Assembly (NCBI GenBank): GCA_017654935.2
Contig: CM065695.1
Span: 24,722,475 to 24,786,474 of the forward strand
DNA: 64,000 nucleotides
Reading direction: 5' to 3'
From: Phymorhynchus buccinoides
Lineage: Eukaryota > Mollusca > Gastropoda > Neogastropoda > Raphitomidae
The notes beneath the pieces are model-generated. The model saw nothing but the letters and a program-made list of their open reading frames with translations. It was not told where the DNA came from and searched no databases. Shown piece after piece: positions 55,052 through 64,000 of this stretch. Position 1 is the first letter of the stretch, and each line of letters begins with the position of its first letter. The position numbers and the translations under genes are program-made.

Positions 55052-56688
55052 TAAGCTATCCACAAAAAGTTAAGGATCACTTGCAAACTAATTCATAACT
55101 TTCCAAATAAGAAAGCCAATGCGTTGAATTTTGGCCAACATTTAATTCAATGCTTTAGTGATAACGATACACAATTGCCTTCAATTTCGAGCAATCGTTT
55201 GGTCTGTACATTTGATCAAAGTGGGTACGTATCGAAATTTGATTTCCCAAAGTCATTGAAATCACAAGACAGGGCATTCTGATGCTCCCAAAAGTTCAGT
55301 AATGCGTGTATCCGCCATGGCTGTTCTGGCACTCGACGCAGCGAGTCCTCATGGAGTTGACCAGGGTGGTGAAGATCCTCTGTGGAAGCGCATGCCACTC
55401 AGCCTGCAGCATCTGGTAGAGGTGCTGGGCATCCCTGGGAGGGGGGTGGTTGCTCCTCACTTTGCGATCCAGCTCATCCCAGAGGTTCTCAATCGGGTTG
55501 AGATCGGGACTGCATGCTGGCCACTCCATTCTGTTGACTCCAGACTGCTGCAGGAAGTCGTTGACCACCCTTGCCCTGTGGGGGCGAGCGTTGTCATCCT
55601 GGTAGACAGCCGGCGGTCCCATCTGCTGCAGTGTAGGCACAGCCAGCGGTCGAAGGATCTCATCCCGGTATCGGAGGCCAGTCAGGTTACCCTGTACATG
55701 ATACAAGGGTGTTCTGTGGTGAAGGCTGAAGGCCCCCCAGACCATTACAGAACCTCCACCAAAGGCCACCTTTTCTTGGACAGTGGCGTCAATAAAGCGT
55801 TCCCCTGGGCGCCTCCAGACCCTCAGTCGGCCGTCGTTGTGGTTCAGGGTGAAGCGTGATTCATCACTGAACAGGACCTGGGACCATTGCTGACGTGTCC
55901 ACCTCACGTGACGTCTGCAGAAGGCGCGGCGTGCTGCCCTATGGGCTGGAGTTAAGCGTGGCCGTACAGCTGGGCGACGAGAACGGAGGTTAAACCCATG
56001 AAGGCGGTTCCGTATGGTCTGCTGGCTGATGTTGATGTTAGTAGCCACCCTCAGCTGCCTTCGAATGATGCTGGAAGAGGCTGTTCTTGTCTGCAGGGCT
56101 TGTCGTTCAATGAGACGATCTTCACGTGGAGTTGTCTTCTTCGGTCGACCAGATCTGCGTCTTTCATGGACCCTCCCAGTGGCTGTGAAGCGTTGAATCA
56201 GTCTGACAATGACCGAGATGGACACCTGAAGTCGCCTGGCCACTTCTCGCTTGGGAACACCATCTTGGAACCATGCAACAGCTCGTCCCCTATCCAACTC
56301 GCTCAATTTTCGTCGTGGAGGCATTGTCAAATCAGGCCTAATACTGGTGGTATGTCTTCTTATAAAGCCAAGCAAGAGACAGCATCTCACACATAAACAG
56401 CAGTGCTTGCACGTGCATAATGGTTTTTCCATCTGGCTTGTGCAATGTGTTCATGCAGAACGATCCAAAACAAGGTCCTTTTTCGCAAGTTTCCGCTTTT
56501 TCTTTTGCTGCCAAGCTCAGTAATAGAGAATCACGTGCAATGTTTCCACTAACACAACATCGCCCACTTACAGCTGAACAAGAATTCATAACAATTTGGC
56601 TTGACTGAGAGAAAAATAACAGGTGCGAACGGAGTTTATTGCGCACCTGTTTTCTCATAGTGATCCTTAACTTTTTGTGAGTAGTGTA
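55052..56688 (-). mobile_element. Tc1/mariner (DD34E) transposon with TA target duplication (second copy)
   Basis: TA at 55052-55053 and 56687-56688 flank a 1633-bp element with the same 20-bp inverted termini as the first copy. It is at the identical position in the ATPase gene, so the insertion predates the separation of the two copies. Confidence 0.95.
55296..56324 (-). CDS. Tc1-type DD34E transposase, full length
   Basis: A single uninterrupted gene of 342 codons from the ATG at 56322-56324 to the stop at 55296-55298. This is the normal size for Tc1 transposases. An upstream in-frame extension to 56432 is unlikely to be used because the MPPRRK start is typical. The N-terminal half has two helix-turn-helix regions (VPKREVARRLQVS; SIIRRQLRVATNINISQQTI) with an RPKKTTPR linker. 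The catalytic domain has LFSDESRFTL, a Gly-rich VAFGGGSVMVWGAF, YQDDNARPH and NPIENLWDE, giving Asp, Asp, 34 residues, Glu. It would cut and paste the element at TA sites. With intact termini on both sides, this copy may be active. Confidence 0.93.
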   Translation of the reverse strand: MPPRRKLSELDRGRAVAWFQDGVPKREVARRLQVSISVIVRLIQRFTATGRVHERRRSGRPKKTTPREDRLIERQALQTRTASSSIIRRQLRVATNINISQQTIRNRLHGFNLRSRRPAVRPRLTPAHRAARRAFCRRHVRWTRQQWSQVLFSDESRFTLNHNDGRLRVWRRPGERFIDATVQEKVAFGGGSVMVWGAFSLHHRTPLYHVQGNLTGLRYRDEILRPLAVPTLQQMGPPAVYQDDNARPHRARVVNDFLQQSGVNRMEWPACSPDLNPIENLWDELDRKVRSNHPPPRDAQHLYQMLQAEWHALPQRIFTTLVNSMRTRCVECQNSHGGYTHY

Positions 56689-56840
56689 GTACAAAAAATT
56701 ACTATGTGTTCAAAGTGATTACGATAAACCGTTTGTATTAAATCTAAAGTGAACACACTTTTCCCACAGCCTGTCATTCCACAAAATAAACCACAATGAG
56801 GTTCTTTTGTAAGGAAATTTAAATTAGTCTTCAAATCCAT
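56689..56840 (-). pseudogene. Packaging ATPase, N-terminal half (second copy)
   Basis: Starts at the ATG 56838-56840, 4 nt after the capsid-like gene's stop, and contains the Walker A motif GMTGCGKS. Interrupted by Tc1 after 50 codons, as in the first copy. Confidence 0.78.
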
Positions 56841-56844
56841 TATT

Positions 56845-58131
56845 TTAATAAACAATATCTTTTAATCTGTTGTCTTCAATGTTCAGCTGAGCATCGCATA
56901 GTAAATATACATAAATATATATTTGCTTATTCTCTTCCGCTTCTTTGTGGATTTGAATGTTTATTCCTCCTGATCCATCACCAACTGTTCTTCCACTGCC
57001 ATGTAGTTTGTTATCTTCTGTTGTTCTAAGATCTAGCCACAACGCATACTTCGAATATAAATAATCTTCAAGTCTGACATCATGAAGATGGAGGTCTTTG
57101 CAAATTAAATCAGCCGCCGGGTCTCTTTGCCGACCACCTCCACCCAACAGCTTTCGTATTTCATCAAAATGCTGATAAGGTAGAAGACCGCTTGCAAACA
57201 ACTGATTCGGTTGTCCTTCAATTGTGCATGTTAGTTTAGTTATTTTAGGATTATGAAACTTCTCGCTTAATCTGTTAAAGGGTTTTTTGGACTCCTCAAA
57301 CAGCAACAAAATCCCTTTCAATGACCTTGCTGATACATTCAAATCGATGTTCCAAATTGTGTCTGATTTGTTTTTAGGTATTTTACTGTGATTTAAAATT
57401 CTGTTGTAGTATATTGCTAATCTTGTTTGGTATTGTTGGGAGATCAATCGAGCTAATTCTTGATGACGAACAACATCAAACTCTAATGTGATGTCTGAAA
57501 TACTATATTTTGCATCAGGATCTGTCGCTGATCTGATAACACGGCTGTAATCATTAAAAGTTAATTCATACATAAGCCTATCTTGTAAAGCACCCTGATA
57601 ATACGGGGAGTGCGTGTTTAATAGCTCGAAGTCAAGAGGTACATAAAATCGATTACCATAAACTTGTGCAACCAACACATCTTGATTGCTATCTTTTTTG
57701 TCTTCAGCATCAATTCTATGTTTTATACCATTATCTCCCTGTATTCCTTGATCAGTTCGATCTTTTCTTTCATTTTGTGTGAGCCACAGGTCGCAATAAC
57801 TCAAAAAGACATCTGCGTTATCTAATGACTTTACCTCTCTCCCTTCAAGTTTAATAGTAATCTTACTAACGATCGCTCTACCAAGATTAGCAACTAAAGT
57901 TCTGTTCGGATCCGTCGCTGACTCCAGTTGTATTCTAAAAGCAAGACGTGCGGTACCTGGCACAATTACTTCATTAGATCCCAGACTAGGAAATCTTGCT
58001 GATAATATTTGTCTTTGATCGATAGTTGAAGGATTATTACTTATCACGATACTCTGCCTGGTTCCTTTAACACCGAGTGGTTCTTTTAACCGTCTGTATG
58101 GATCAAGAATTGTTCCGTATGATTGCGACAT
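56845..58131 (-). CDS. Putative major capsid protein of a Polinton/adintovirus-like element
   Basis: A complete 428-codon frame from the ATG at 58129-58131 to the TAA at 56845-56847. An upstream extension to 58197 is AT-rich and not needed. The protein is soluble-looking and beta-rich, with no signal peptide or membrane helix. Segments such as LGRAIVSKITIKLEGREVKS, LFEESKKPFNRLSEKFHNPK and KYALWLDLRT give the alternating strand pattern expected of a jelly-roll capsid protein. I recognise it as one of a family of unnamed proteins encoded beside packaging ATPases in virus-like elements of animal genomes. The capsid role is inferred from the ATPase neighbour 4 nt downstream, the compact divergent and convergent layout and size; no structure was computed. 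The intact frame contrasts with broken neighbours. Confidence 0.6.
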   Translation of the reverse strand: MSQSYGTILDPYRRLKEPLGVKGTRQSIVISNNPSTIDQRQILSARFPSLGSNEVIVPGTARLAFRIQLESATDPNRTLVANLGRAIVSKITIKLEGREVKSLDNADVFLSYCDLWLTQNERKDRTDQGIQGDNGIKHRIDAEDKKDSNQDVLVAQVYGNRFYVPLDFELLNTHSPYYQGALQDRLMYELTFNDYSRVIRSATDPDAKYSISDITLEFDVVRHQELARLISQQYQTRLAIYYNRILNHSKIPKNKSDTIWNIDLNVSARSLKGILLLFEESKKPFNRLSEKFHNPKITKLTCTIEGQPNQLFASGLLPYQHFDEIRKLLGGGGRQRDPAADLICKDLHLHDVRLEDYLYSKYALWLDLRTTEDNKLHGSGRTVGDGSGGINIQIHKEAEENKQIYIYVYLLCDAQLNIEDNRLKDIVY

Positions 58132-58173
58132 TTTTTTTAGAAATAAAATAAAAACATAATTATAAATAAAAAC
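58132..58173. promoter_or_regulatory. 42-bp AT-only divergent promoter candidate
   Basis: This separates the capsid-like ATG (minus) from the ATG at 58174 (plus). It is almost entirely A/T (AATAAAATAAAAACATAATT, TATAAATA) and must hold both promoters if the genes were independently transcribed. Compact divergent spacing is typical of a viral genome. Confidence 0.4.
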
Positions 58174-59352
58174 ATGGCAGGAATAGAAGCAGACCACGAT
58201 TATGACGTCTTTGAACCTGGAGATGACATGAGTGAAGCTATTCAGACGTGAACTAATGGAAGGTAAAGTAAGATCGTTTTATGAAAGCATAGGACAAGAA
58301 CCACCTGAAGTTTTTGATTCTAATGACTGAATATAAAGACAACCATTTATTTGCGAAGGACAAAGATGGTCAACTAGTCAAACTTACAGATAAACGAAAC
58401 ACCGCAAAGTTTTTAAAAAAGAGTACAATTCGTGGCAGGCTCAGTGTTAGCGATCAAAGACGATTTAATATCGAACCAGAATCAGACCTAAGCACAAAAG
58501 CTGTTTCTACACTTCAAAACACACTACAAAGACTACCAACTGATTCCCAACTTCAATCAATTCCCTTTAAAGACTTAAGCGCAACTGCGGACCAAATAAT
58601 AGAAATGGAAACTAGTTTTATGATTTCAGAAGATGAAGAAACCCAATTAAAAACATTGCACGATTCACCATTACCTATGAGAGAACTAATGGCGCTCAAT
58701 TCAACATTACAATCTACCAGAGGCGAGTTAACAAATAATCTAGCAAAGTTAAGCGAACTTGATTCTCACATACAGAGAAAAACAAAAGTTGGCTGAAGCA
58801 GATGATAACAACCTAGGGCAAGCCATGAAAGACAGAATCATGCAAAGACTAGATGACCTTCAACACGAGAGAGCAGCAAGACTAGAAGTACTGTCAACTA
58901 ACCGTGAACAATTACGAACACAATTCAACAGAATAAAAGAAACCATCCAAATAATGTTATACGAAAACACGACGTTAGCTGAACGAATAAAAACTTTATT
59001 TAGAGAGCAAGGAGTCACGATTGCGAGCGTTATAACAGCTTTAGGGTTTGCAATCTCTACTTTAGTGTTTGCTTTAACAGGAACAGGTGGTGGTGGTGGA
59101 CAATTACCTTCACCTTCTCCACCTTCACCGTCAAAAGATACGAATTGGATTAAAAAACAACTGGAACATTTAACGAATCTATTAAAAAAATTAGGTGAAA
59201 AAGCTCTAGATGCACTACTCAGTATATTAGGCGCAATTGTTAGTTGGCTTTTTTCTACTGCAAGCAAAGTAGTCGGTTTTATGGCTGAACACTTATGGAT
59301 GCTAATAGTTTTAGTTGTAGGATTACTCTCTAGTAAAATAAAAATAAACTAG
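58174..59352 (+). pseudogene. Virus-like element gene: coiled-coil protein with two membrane segments, frameshifted
   Basis: The likely start is the ATG at 58174 (MAGIEADHDYDVFEPGDDM). The frame breaks near 58230-58240, continues in another frame past 58314, and breaks again near 58770, where two bases are missing relative to the inverted copy at 63630. After that it is open to the stop at 59350-59352. Visible parts are an acidic N-terminus, a long charged region likely to form coiled coils (58600-58960), a hydrophobic helix (59020-59085, ASVITALGFAISTLVFALTG), a Gly/Pro/Ser linker (GGGGGQLPSPSPPSPS), an amphipathic stretch and a C-terminal helix (LWMLIVLVVGLLSS). A membrane-active or virion-internal role is possible but unproven. 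Its last 30 nt overlap the convergent gene 59323-60511. Confidence 0.6.
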
Positions 59353-60511
59353 ACCGGTTGCAGTTAGAAAAATAACTAGTGCTGTCTTTTCGTTTTCATG
59401 ACTGCCAGTTAAGTTCGTTAAGTTCGTTGAGTTCATATTCTTTTTTTGACTGTCAGGGATTGGATGGTGTGTTCTTTGTATGATCGACAATGTAGAATTT
59501 ATTTTTGAATTTTTACCAACTGCTTGATTATTTCCCGCTATAAGGATTTCGTTGTTATAGTTTACAATTGTTCCTATTTGAAGTCTAAGATCAGAGGGCA
59601 GCATGTATAATCCACTACCGACAGCAAAGTCTACCTTCGATCTTGCGAATCTTAAAACGTCTTGATACCTTTTAATGCTAGCTGGGATGTCAACTGTAGA
59701 ATTGATTGGATCTTCTAAATTAGCTAAATACTGTTTCTGCGCATCAAACCCAGTAGAAGGATCCATTATCTCAGACCTCACTTGCGCTTGAGATCCCAGC
59801 AAACACCACACGTTAAGTACGAATAGAATCATTTACTCGTTCTATTCCCGCCTTTGTCAGTCCTTCGGAAGTGTCTAAAATAAATGTAGTCCACACGTTT
59901 TTATGTTTTTGTTGAATAGATCCCAGATGAACGGTCGTACCTGAAGAAAAAGACGTGTAAGGAGGATTCCAATCATAGTTATACTTTCTGTGCACGCCCC
60001 AATAATAAAGTGTACCCAGACCATGATTACGATCTAACTTTTGTCTAAAGTCTGTATTCAAGTTAATGTTAAACTCATTACAAATCCGTTCAAAGGCCTT
60101 CATGTCAATTCTGTTGTTGAACGGATTAAAAGTGGAATCATTCGGTAATGGCGCCTGCAGTTCAGACAAAATACGCTTGAATGTGTAATAGAAATGAAAT
60201 CTATAAACTGCTTTTACCATGAGATCAGGATGATTTAAGTGATCAGTGAAAGAAACACCACACCCTATTGTTGCGCAAAACACAGCAAAGTTTAACTGGT
60301 TTTGATAAATCTGCATTGGATGACTAAACCATGCCTTTGCGATGTTATCATGTTTGATGCTAGGATTTAAATAATGGTTTAATGGATTACTGACCTTAAC
60401 TTCAAAAGAATCAACTCCCACTGCAACAACTATTGAATCAACAGCTATAGTTTTAGGGTTATATGATCCAACTGCATATTTAACGTCTTTGTTATATTTA
60501 AAAGCATTCAT
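59323..60511 (-). pseudogene. Virus-like element gene: putative minor structural protein, split by one extra base
   Basis: The first 232 codons run from the ATG at 60509-60511 to a stop at about 59813. The rest reads in another frame from about 59832 to 59323. The inverted copy at 62505 lacks one A of TTAACG (it has TTACG) and reads straight through, so the two frames are one gene with a single-base insertion here. Features are CATIGCGVSFTDHLNHPD, KAVYRFHFYYTFKRILSELQ, GLTKAGIERVNDS, then DIPASIKRYQDVLRFARSKV and GLYMLPSDLRLQIGTIVNYN, and a C-terminal membrane helix (ALVIFLTATGLVYFYFTR). I recognise no named domain. Position beside the capsid and packaging genes suggests a structural or membrane protein of the particle. 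Confidence 0.6.
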
Positions 60512-60530
60512 TTATATATTCGCAATAAAA
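60512..60530. promoter_or_regulatory. 19-bp divergent spacer
   Basis: This TTATATATTCGCAAT stretch lies between the ATGs at 60511 (minus) and 60531 (plus), with a TATATA core. It is even shorter than the spacer at 58132. Confidence 0.35.
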
Positions 60531-60689
60531 ATGTTTATTTATATAACTGATCAAGACGAGCCAATACTTTTACAACGTCCTATTGAAAATCATGGTTCTC
60601 TAAAAGTAGCGCTCCATGAAATTTATTACAAAGTTAAATGGATTAACCTAAGCAAAACCTTAAGGAATAATTGGATAAAAAACAGATGA
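60531..60689 (+). pseudogene. Virus-like element gene: 5' part of a putative structural protein running into the minisatellite
   Basis: The ATG at 60531 opens 52 codons (MFIYITDQDEPILLQRPIEN...) to a TGA at 60687-60689. A one-base shift at this point leads into the open 21-codon repeat frame that begins DDGGQPISELTIPDGYYG. The repeat was therefore probably copied from this gene's own coding sequence. A beta-rich N-terminus and an IPDGYYG-type turn suggest a jelly-roll or fibre-like virion protein, but this is inference. Confidence 0.5.
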
Positions 60690-61589
60690 TGGAGGACAAC
60701 CAATAAGCGAACTGACTATACCAGACGGTTATTACGGTTTTTGTATTGATGACGGAGGACAACCAATAAGCGAACTAACTATATCAGACGGTTATACGGT
60801 TTTTGTATTGATGACGGAGACAACCAATAAGCGGACTATTATTACGGTTTTTGTATTGATGACGGAGGACAACCAATAAGCGAACTGACTATACCAGACG
60901 GTTATTACGGTTTTTGTATTGATGACGGAGGACAACCAATAAGCGAACTGACTATACCAGATGGTTATTACGGTTTTTGTATTGATGACGGAGGACAACC
61001 AATAAGCGAACTGACTATACCAGACGGTTATTACGGTTTTTGTATTGATGACGGAGGACAACCAATAAGCGAACTGACTATACCAGACGGTTATTACGGT
61101 TTTTGTATTGATGACGGAGGACAACCAATAAGCGAACTGACTATACCAGACGGTTATTACGGTTTTTGTATTGAACTGACTATACCAGACGGTTATTACG
61201 GTTTTTGTATTGATGACGGAGGACAACCAATAAGCGAACTGACTATACCAGACGGTTATTACGGTTTTTGTATTGATGACGGAGGACAACCAATAAGCGA
61301 ACTGACTATACCAGACGGTTATTACGGTTTTTGTATTGATGACGGAGGACAACCAATAAGCGAACTGACTATACCAGACGGTTATTACGGTTTTTGTATT
61401 GATGACGGAGGACAACCAATAAGCGAACTGACTATACCAGACGGTTATTACGGTTTTTGTATTGATGACGGAGGACAACCAATAAGCGAACTGACTATAC
61501 CAGACGGTTATTACGGTTTTTGTATTGATGACGGAGGACAACCAATAAGCGAACTGACTATACCAGACGGTTATTACGGTTTTTGTATT
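60685..61589 (+). repeat. 63-bp minisatellite, about 14 units, open in frame
   Basis: The unit is GATGACGGAGGACAACCAAT, AAGCGAACTGACTATACCAG, ACGGTTATTACGGTTTTTGT, ATT, totalling 63 bp. In the plus frame it reads as 21 stop-free codons (DDGGQPISELTIPDGYYGFC, I). One unit at about 61169 lacks exactly 24 bp (8 codons), keeping the frame. The first two or three units (60685-60850) have 1-bp and larger deletions. From about 60850 the frame is open to the gap at 61590. The minus strand is also open, as a by-product. Units from about 60870 on are nearly identical. Confidence 0.95.
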
Positions 61590-62089
61590 NNNNNNNNNNN
61601 NNNNNNNNNNNNNNNNNNNNNNNNNNNNNNNNNNNNNNNNNNNNNNNNNNNNNNNNNNNNNNNNNNNNNNNNNNNNNNNNNNNNNNNNNNNNNNNNNNNN
61701 NNNNNNNNNNNNNNNNNNNNNNNNNNNNNNNNNNNNNNNNNNNNNNNNNNNNNNNNNNNNNNNNNNNNNNNNNNNNNNNNNNNNNNNNNNNNNNNNNNNN
61801 NNNNNNNNNNNNNNNNNNNNNNNNNNNNNNNNNNNNNNNNNNNNNNNNNNNNNNNNNNNNNNNNNNNNNNNNNNNNNNNNNNNNNNNNNNNNNNNNNNNN
61901 NNNNNNNNNNNNNNNNNNNNNNNNNNNNNNNNNNNNNNNNNNNNNNNNNNNNNNNNNNNNNNNNNNNNNNNNNNNNNNNNNNNNNNNNNNNNNNNNNNNN
62001 NNNNNNNNNNNNNNNNNNNNNNNNNNNNNNNNNNNNNNNNNNNNNNNNNNNNNNNNNNNNNNNNNNNNNNNNNNNNNNNNNNNNNNNNN
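61590..62089. other. Assembly gap of exactly 500 N
   Basis: It follows the minisatellite, which probably stopped assembly. Sequence to the right is an inverted, damaged copy of 58.4-60.2 kb. Confidence 0.99.
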
Positions 62090-63076
62090 AGTTTATAGAT
62101 TTCATTTCTATTACACATTCAAGCGTATTTTGTACTGACCTGCAGGCGCCATTACCGAAGGCTTCACTTTTTAATCCGTTCAACAACAAATTGCATGAAG
62201 GCCTTTGAACGGATTTGTAATGAGTTTAACATTAACTTGAATACAGACTTTAGGCAAAGGTTAGATCGTAATCATGGTTTGGGAACACTTTATTATTGGG
62301 TGTGCACAGAAAGTAAAACTATGATTGGAATCCTCCTTACAAAACCAACAAACAAAACACGTCTTTTTCTTTTTCCCCCTTCAGGTACGACCGTTCATCT
62401 GGGGGATCAATAGAACAAAAACATAAAAACGCTTGGTCTACATTTATTCTTGATATTTCTGAAGGACTGACTAAGGCGGGAATAGAACGAGTAAATGATT
62501 ATATTCGTACTTACGTGTGGTGTTTGCTGCGATCGCAATCGCAAGTAAGGTCAGAAATAATGGATCCTTCAACCGGGTTTGATGCGCAGAAACAATATTT
62601 TAAAGGTAAGCCTACACGTTGAGAGACGAGATGGCAAATCAATTCTACATGTTGACCTCCGGCCAACTCACTTCCCAGCTAGCATTAAGAATGTATCCCG
62701 AACGTTTTAATATAGATGCGCAGAGATCGAAAGTAGACGTTTGCTGTCGGATGATGGCTCACATGCTATGGCCACTCCCTACTGACTCTCAGACTAGGCT
62801 TCAATAGGTGTAATTTGAAAACTATAACAACGAAATTCCTTATAGCAGGACGAACAGGCCATAGCCAATCGGTAAAATAAATTCTATGCCGAGGCTGCGT
62901 GTTTCAGTGTTGATCATACAAAGAACACACCATCCAATCCCTGACAGTCAAAAAAAGAATATTAACTTAACGAACTTAACGAACTTAACTGGCAGTCACG
63001 AAAACGAAAAGACAGCACTAGTTATTTTTCTAACAGCAGCCGGTCTAGTTTTTTTTTATTTTACTAGAGAGTAATC
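62090..63076 (+). pseudogene. Inverted, degraded copy of the 59323-60511 gene
   Basis: From about 62092 it matches the complement of about 60210 downward: YRFHFYYTFK-type start, MKAFERICNEFNINLNTDFR (62195), a GTTVHLG segment (62383), an SEGLTKAGIERVND segment (62459) and the C-terminal membrane helix ending FFYFTRE with TAA at 63072-63074. Many 1-3 bp indels and insertions (for example 62595-62870) break the frame. The stretch around the split site of the left copy is intact here. Confidence 0.8.
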
Positions 63077-64000
63077 CTACGAACTAAAACTATTAGCATC
63101 CAAAAGTGTTCAGCAATAAAACCGACTACTGTTGCTTGCAGTAGAAAAAAGCCAACTCAACAATAGGTTCTTAATATACCGGGTAGTGCATGCTAGTGCT
63201 TTTTCTCCTATTTTTTTTTAATAGATTCGTTAAATGTTCAAGTTGTTTTTTTAGAGCCAATTCATATCTAGTTGACGGTGAAGGTGGAGAAGGTAATTGT
63301 TCACCACCACCTGTTCCTGTTAAAGCCATAACACTAAAGTAGAGATTGCAAACCCTAAAGCTGTCATAACGCTCGCAATCGTGACTCCTTGCTCTCTAAA
63401 TAAAGTTTTTATTCGTTCAGCTAACGTCGTGTTTTCGTATAACATTATTTGGATGGTTTCTTTTATTCTGTTGAATTGTGTTCGTAATTGTTCACGGTTA
63501 GTTGACAGTACTTCTAGTCTTGCTGCTCTCTCGTGTTGAAGATCATCTAGTCTTTGCATGATTCTGTCTTTCATGGCTTGCCCTAGGTTGTTATCATCTG
63601 CTTCAGCCAACTTTTGTTTTTCTCTGTTTATGTGAGAATCAAGTTCGCTTAACTTTGCTAGATTATTTGTTAACTCGCCCCTGGTAGATTGTAATGTTGA
63701 ATTGAGCGCCATTAGTTCTCTCATAGGTAATGGTGAATCATGCAATGTTTTTAATTGGGTTTCTTCATCTTCTAAAGTTATAAAACTAGTTTCCATTTCT
63801 ATTATTTGGTCCGCAGTTGCGCTTAAGTCTTTAAGGGGAATTGATTGAAGTTGGGAATCAGTTGGTAGTCTTTGTAGTGTGTTTTGAAGTGTAGAAACAG
63901 CTTGTATGCTTAGGTCTGGTTCTGGTTCGATGATTAAATCGTCTTTGATCGCTAACACTGAGCCTGCCACGAACTGTACTCTTTTTTAAAAACTTTGCGG
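63048..64000 (-). pseudogene. Inverted, degraded copy of the 58174-59352 gene, running off the window
   Basis: The frame 63970-63320 (minus) reads the coiled-coil part without the two-base loss of the left copy, then shifts near 63330 inside the first membrane helix. The linker and C-terminal helix follow in broken form at 63060-63310. Beyond 64000 the capsid-like and ATPase genes of this inverted copy would be expected. Confidence 0.75.

Larger units (their letters stand above)
39610..57418. repeat. Second copy of the 21330-39109 segment
   Basis: Gene order, transposon insertions, frameshifts and intergenic sequence match 21330-39109 with an offset of about 18280-18309. Differences are sparse: microsatellite lengths, single-base indels and scattered substitutions. 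This level is typical of alleles. The copy starts and ends exactly at the edges of the gap, as expected for an unmerged overlap of two contigs. Confidence 0.93.

Noticed and set aside
39610..57418. A true recent tandem duplication creating four receptors
   Set aside because: The overlap ends coincide exactly with the gap edges and divergence is allele-like. Kept as the less likely alternative until depth is checked.
59323..59832. Separate secreted protein starting with MILFVLNVWCLL
   Set aside because: The apparent signal peptide is created by a one-base insertion. The inverted copy at 62505 reads through, showing one longer gene.
60792..62189. 465-codon minus-strand frame through the minisatellite and gap
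   Set aside because: It crosses 500 N and exists only because the 63-bp unit is stop-free in that frame. Flanking genes show that the plus strand carries the related coding sequence.

Overview
This is eukaryotic, probably molluscan and most likely gastropod, DNA. The case rests on long GT/GA/GAA microsatellites, several clades of non-LTR retrotransposon, L2/CR1-type 3' tails ending in a GCGCTATATAAAT block plus (ATT)n, TTAGGG-type interstitial repeats, and a pair of LDLa/LRR seven-helix receptors resembling the Lymnaea receptor GRL101. No database was searched, so family names rest on motif reading. Three runs of exactly 500 N (10842-11341, 39110-39609, 61590-62089) look like fixed-size scaffold gaps.

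Layout. 1-10841 is repeat-rich: an 85-bp tandem array, GAA and CT arrays, a claudin/PMP22-like first exon with a tandemly duplicated 5' part, a GAA-linked minisatellite joined to a reverse-transcriptase remnant, a 65-bp-arm hairpin, a possible CpG promoter and a piggyBac-type MITE. 11342-13282 is the 3' part of an L2/CR1-like element. 13283-16640 holds minisatellites, palindromes and a 420-bp foldback carrying telomere-like repeats. 16640-17671 is the 3' end of an I-group retrotransposon on the minus strand. It lies head-to-head with a larger I-group element on the plus strand (17672 to about 25480: ORF1, endonuclease, RT, RNase H), which is itself interrupted by an L2/CR1-like insertion.

25886-35170 holds two tandem receptor genes. 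The first is an intact-looking C-type-lectin-like/LDLa/LRR/7TM exon. The second is a CUB-like/lectin/LDLa/LRR/7TM relative with a 4-nt frameshift in TM2 and no DRY-type arginine. 36300-39109 begins a virus-like (Polinton/adintovirus-like) gene module on the minus strand. Its packaging-ATPase gene is cut in two by a Tc1 (DD34E) transposon.

The last 17.8 kb before the gap at 39110 (21330-39109) is repeated almost identically immediately after it (39610-57418). One contig's end therefore equals the next contig's start, which points to an unmerged allelic overlap more than to a real tandem duplication. The true gene content is probably one receptor pair, one I-group element and one virus-like module. 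The second copy continues past the break: a full capsid-like gene (56845-58131), a coiled-coil membrane-protein gene (58174-59352), a convergent structural-type gene (59323-60511) and the start of another (60531-60689). That last gene runs into a 63-bp minisatellite whose unit is 21 open codons. After the last gap, 62090-64000 is a damaged inverted copy of the 58.4-60.2 kb stretch. No polymerase, integrase or protease gene of the virus-like element is visible.
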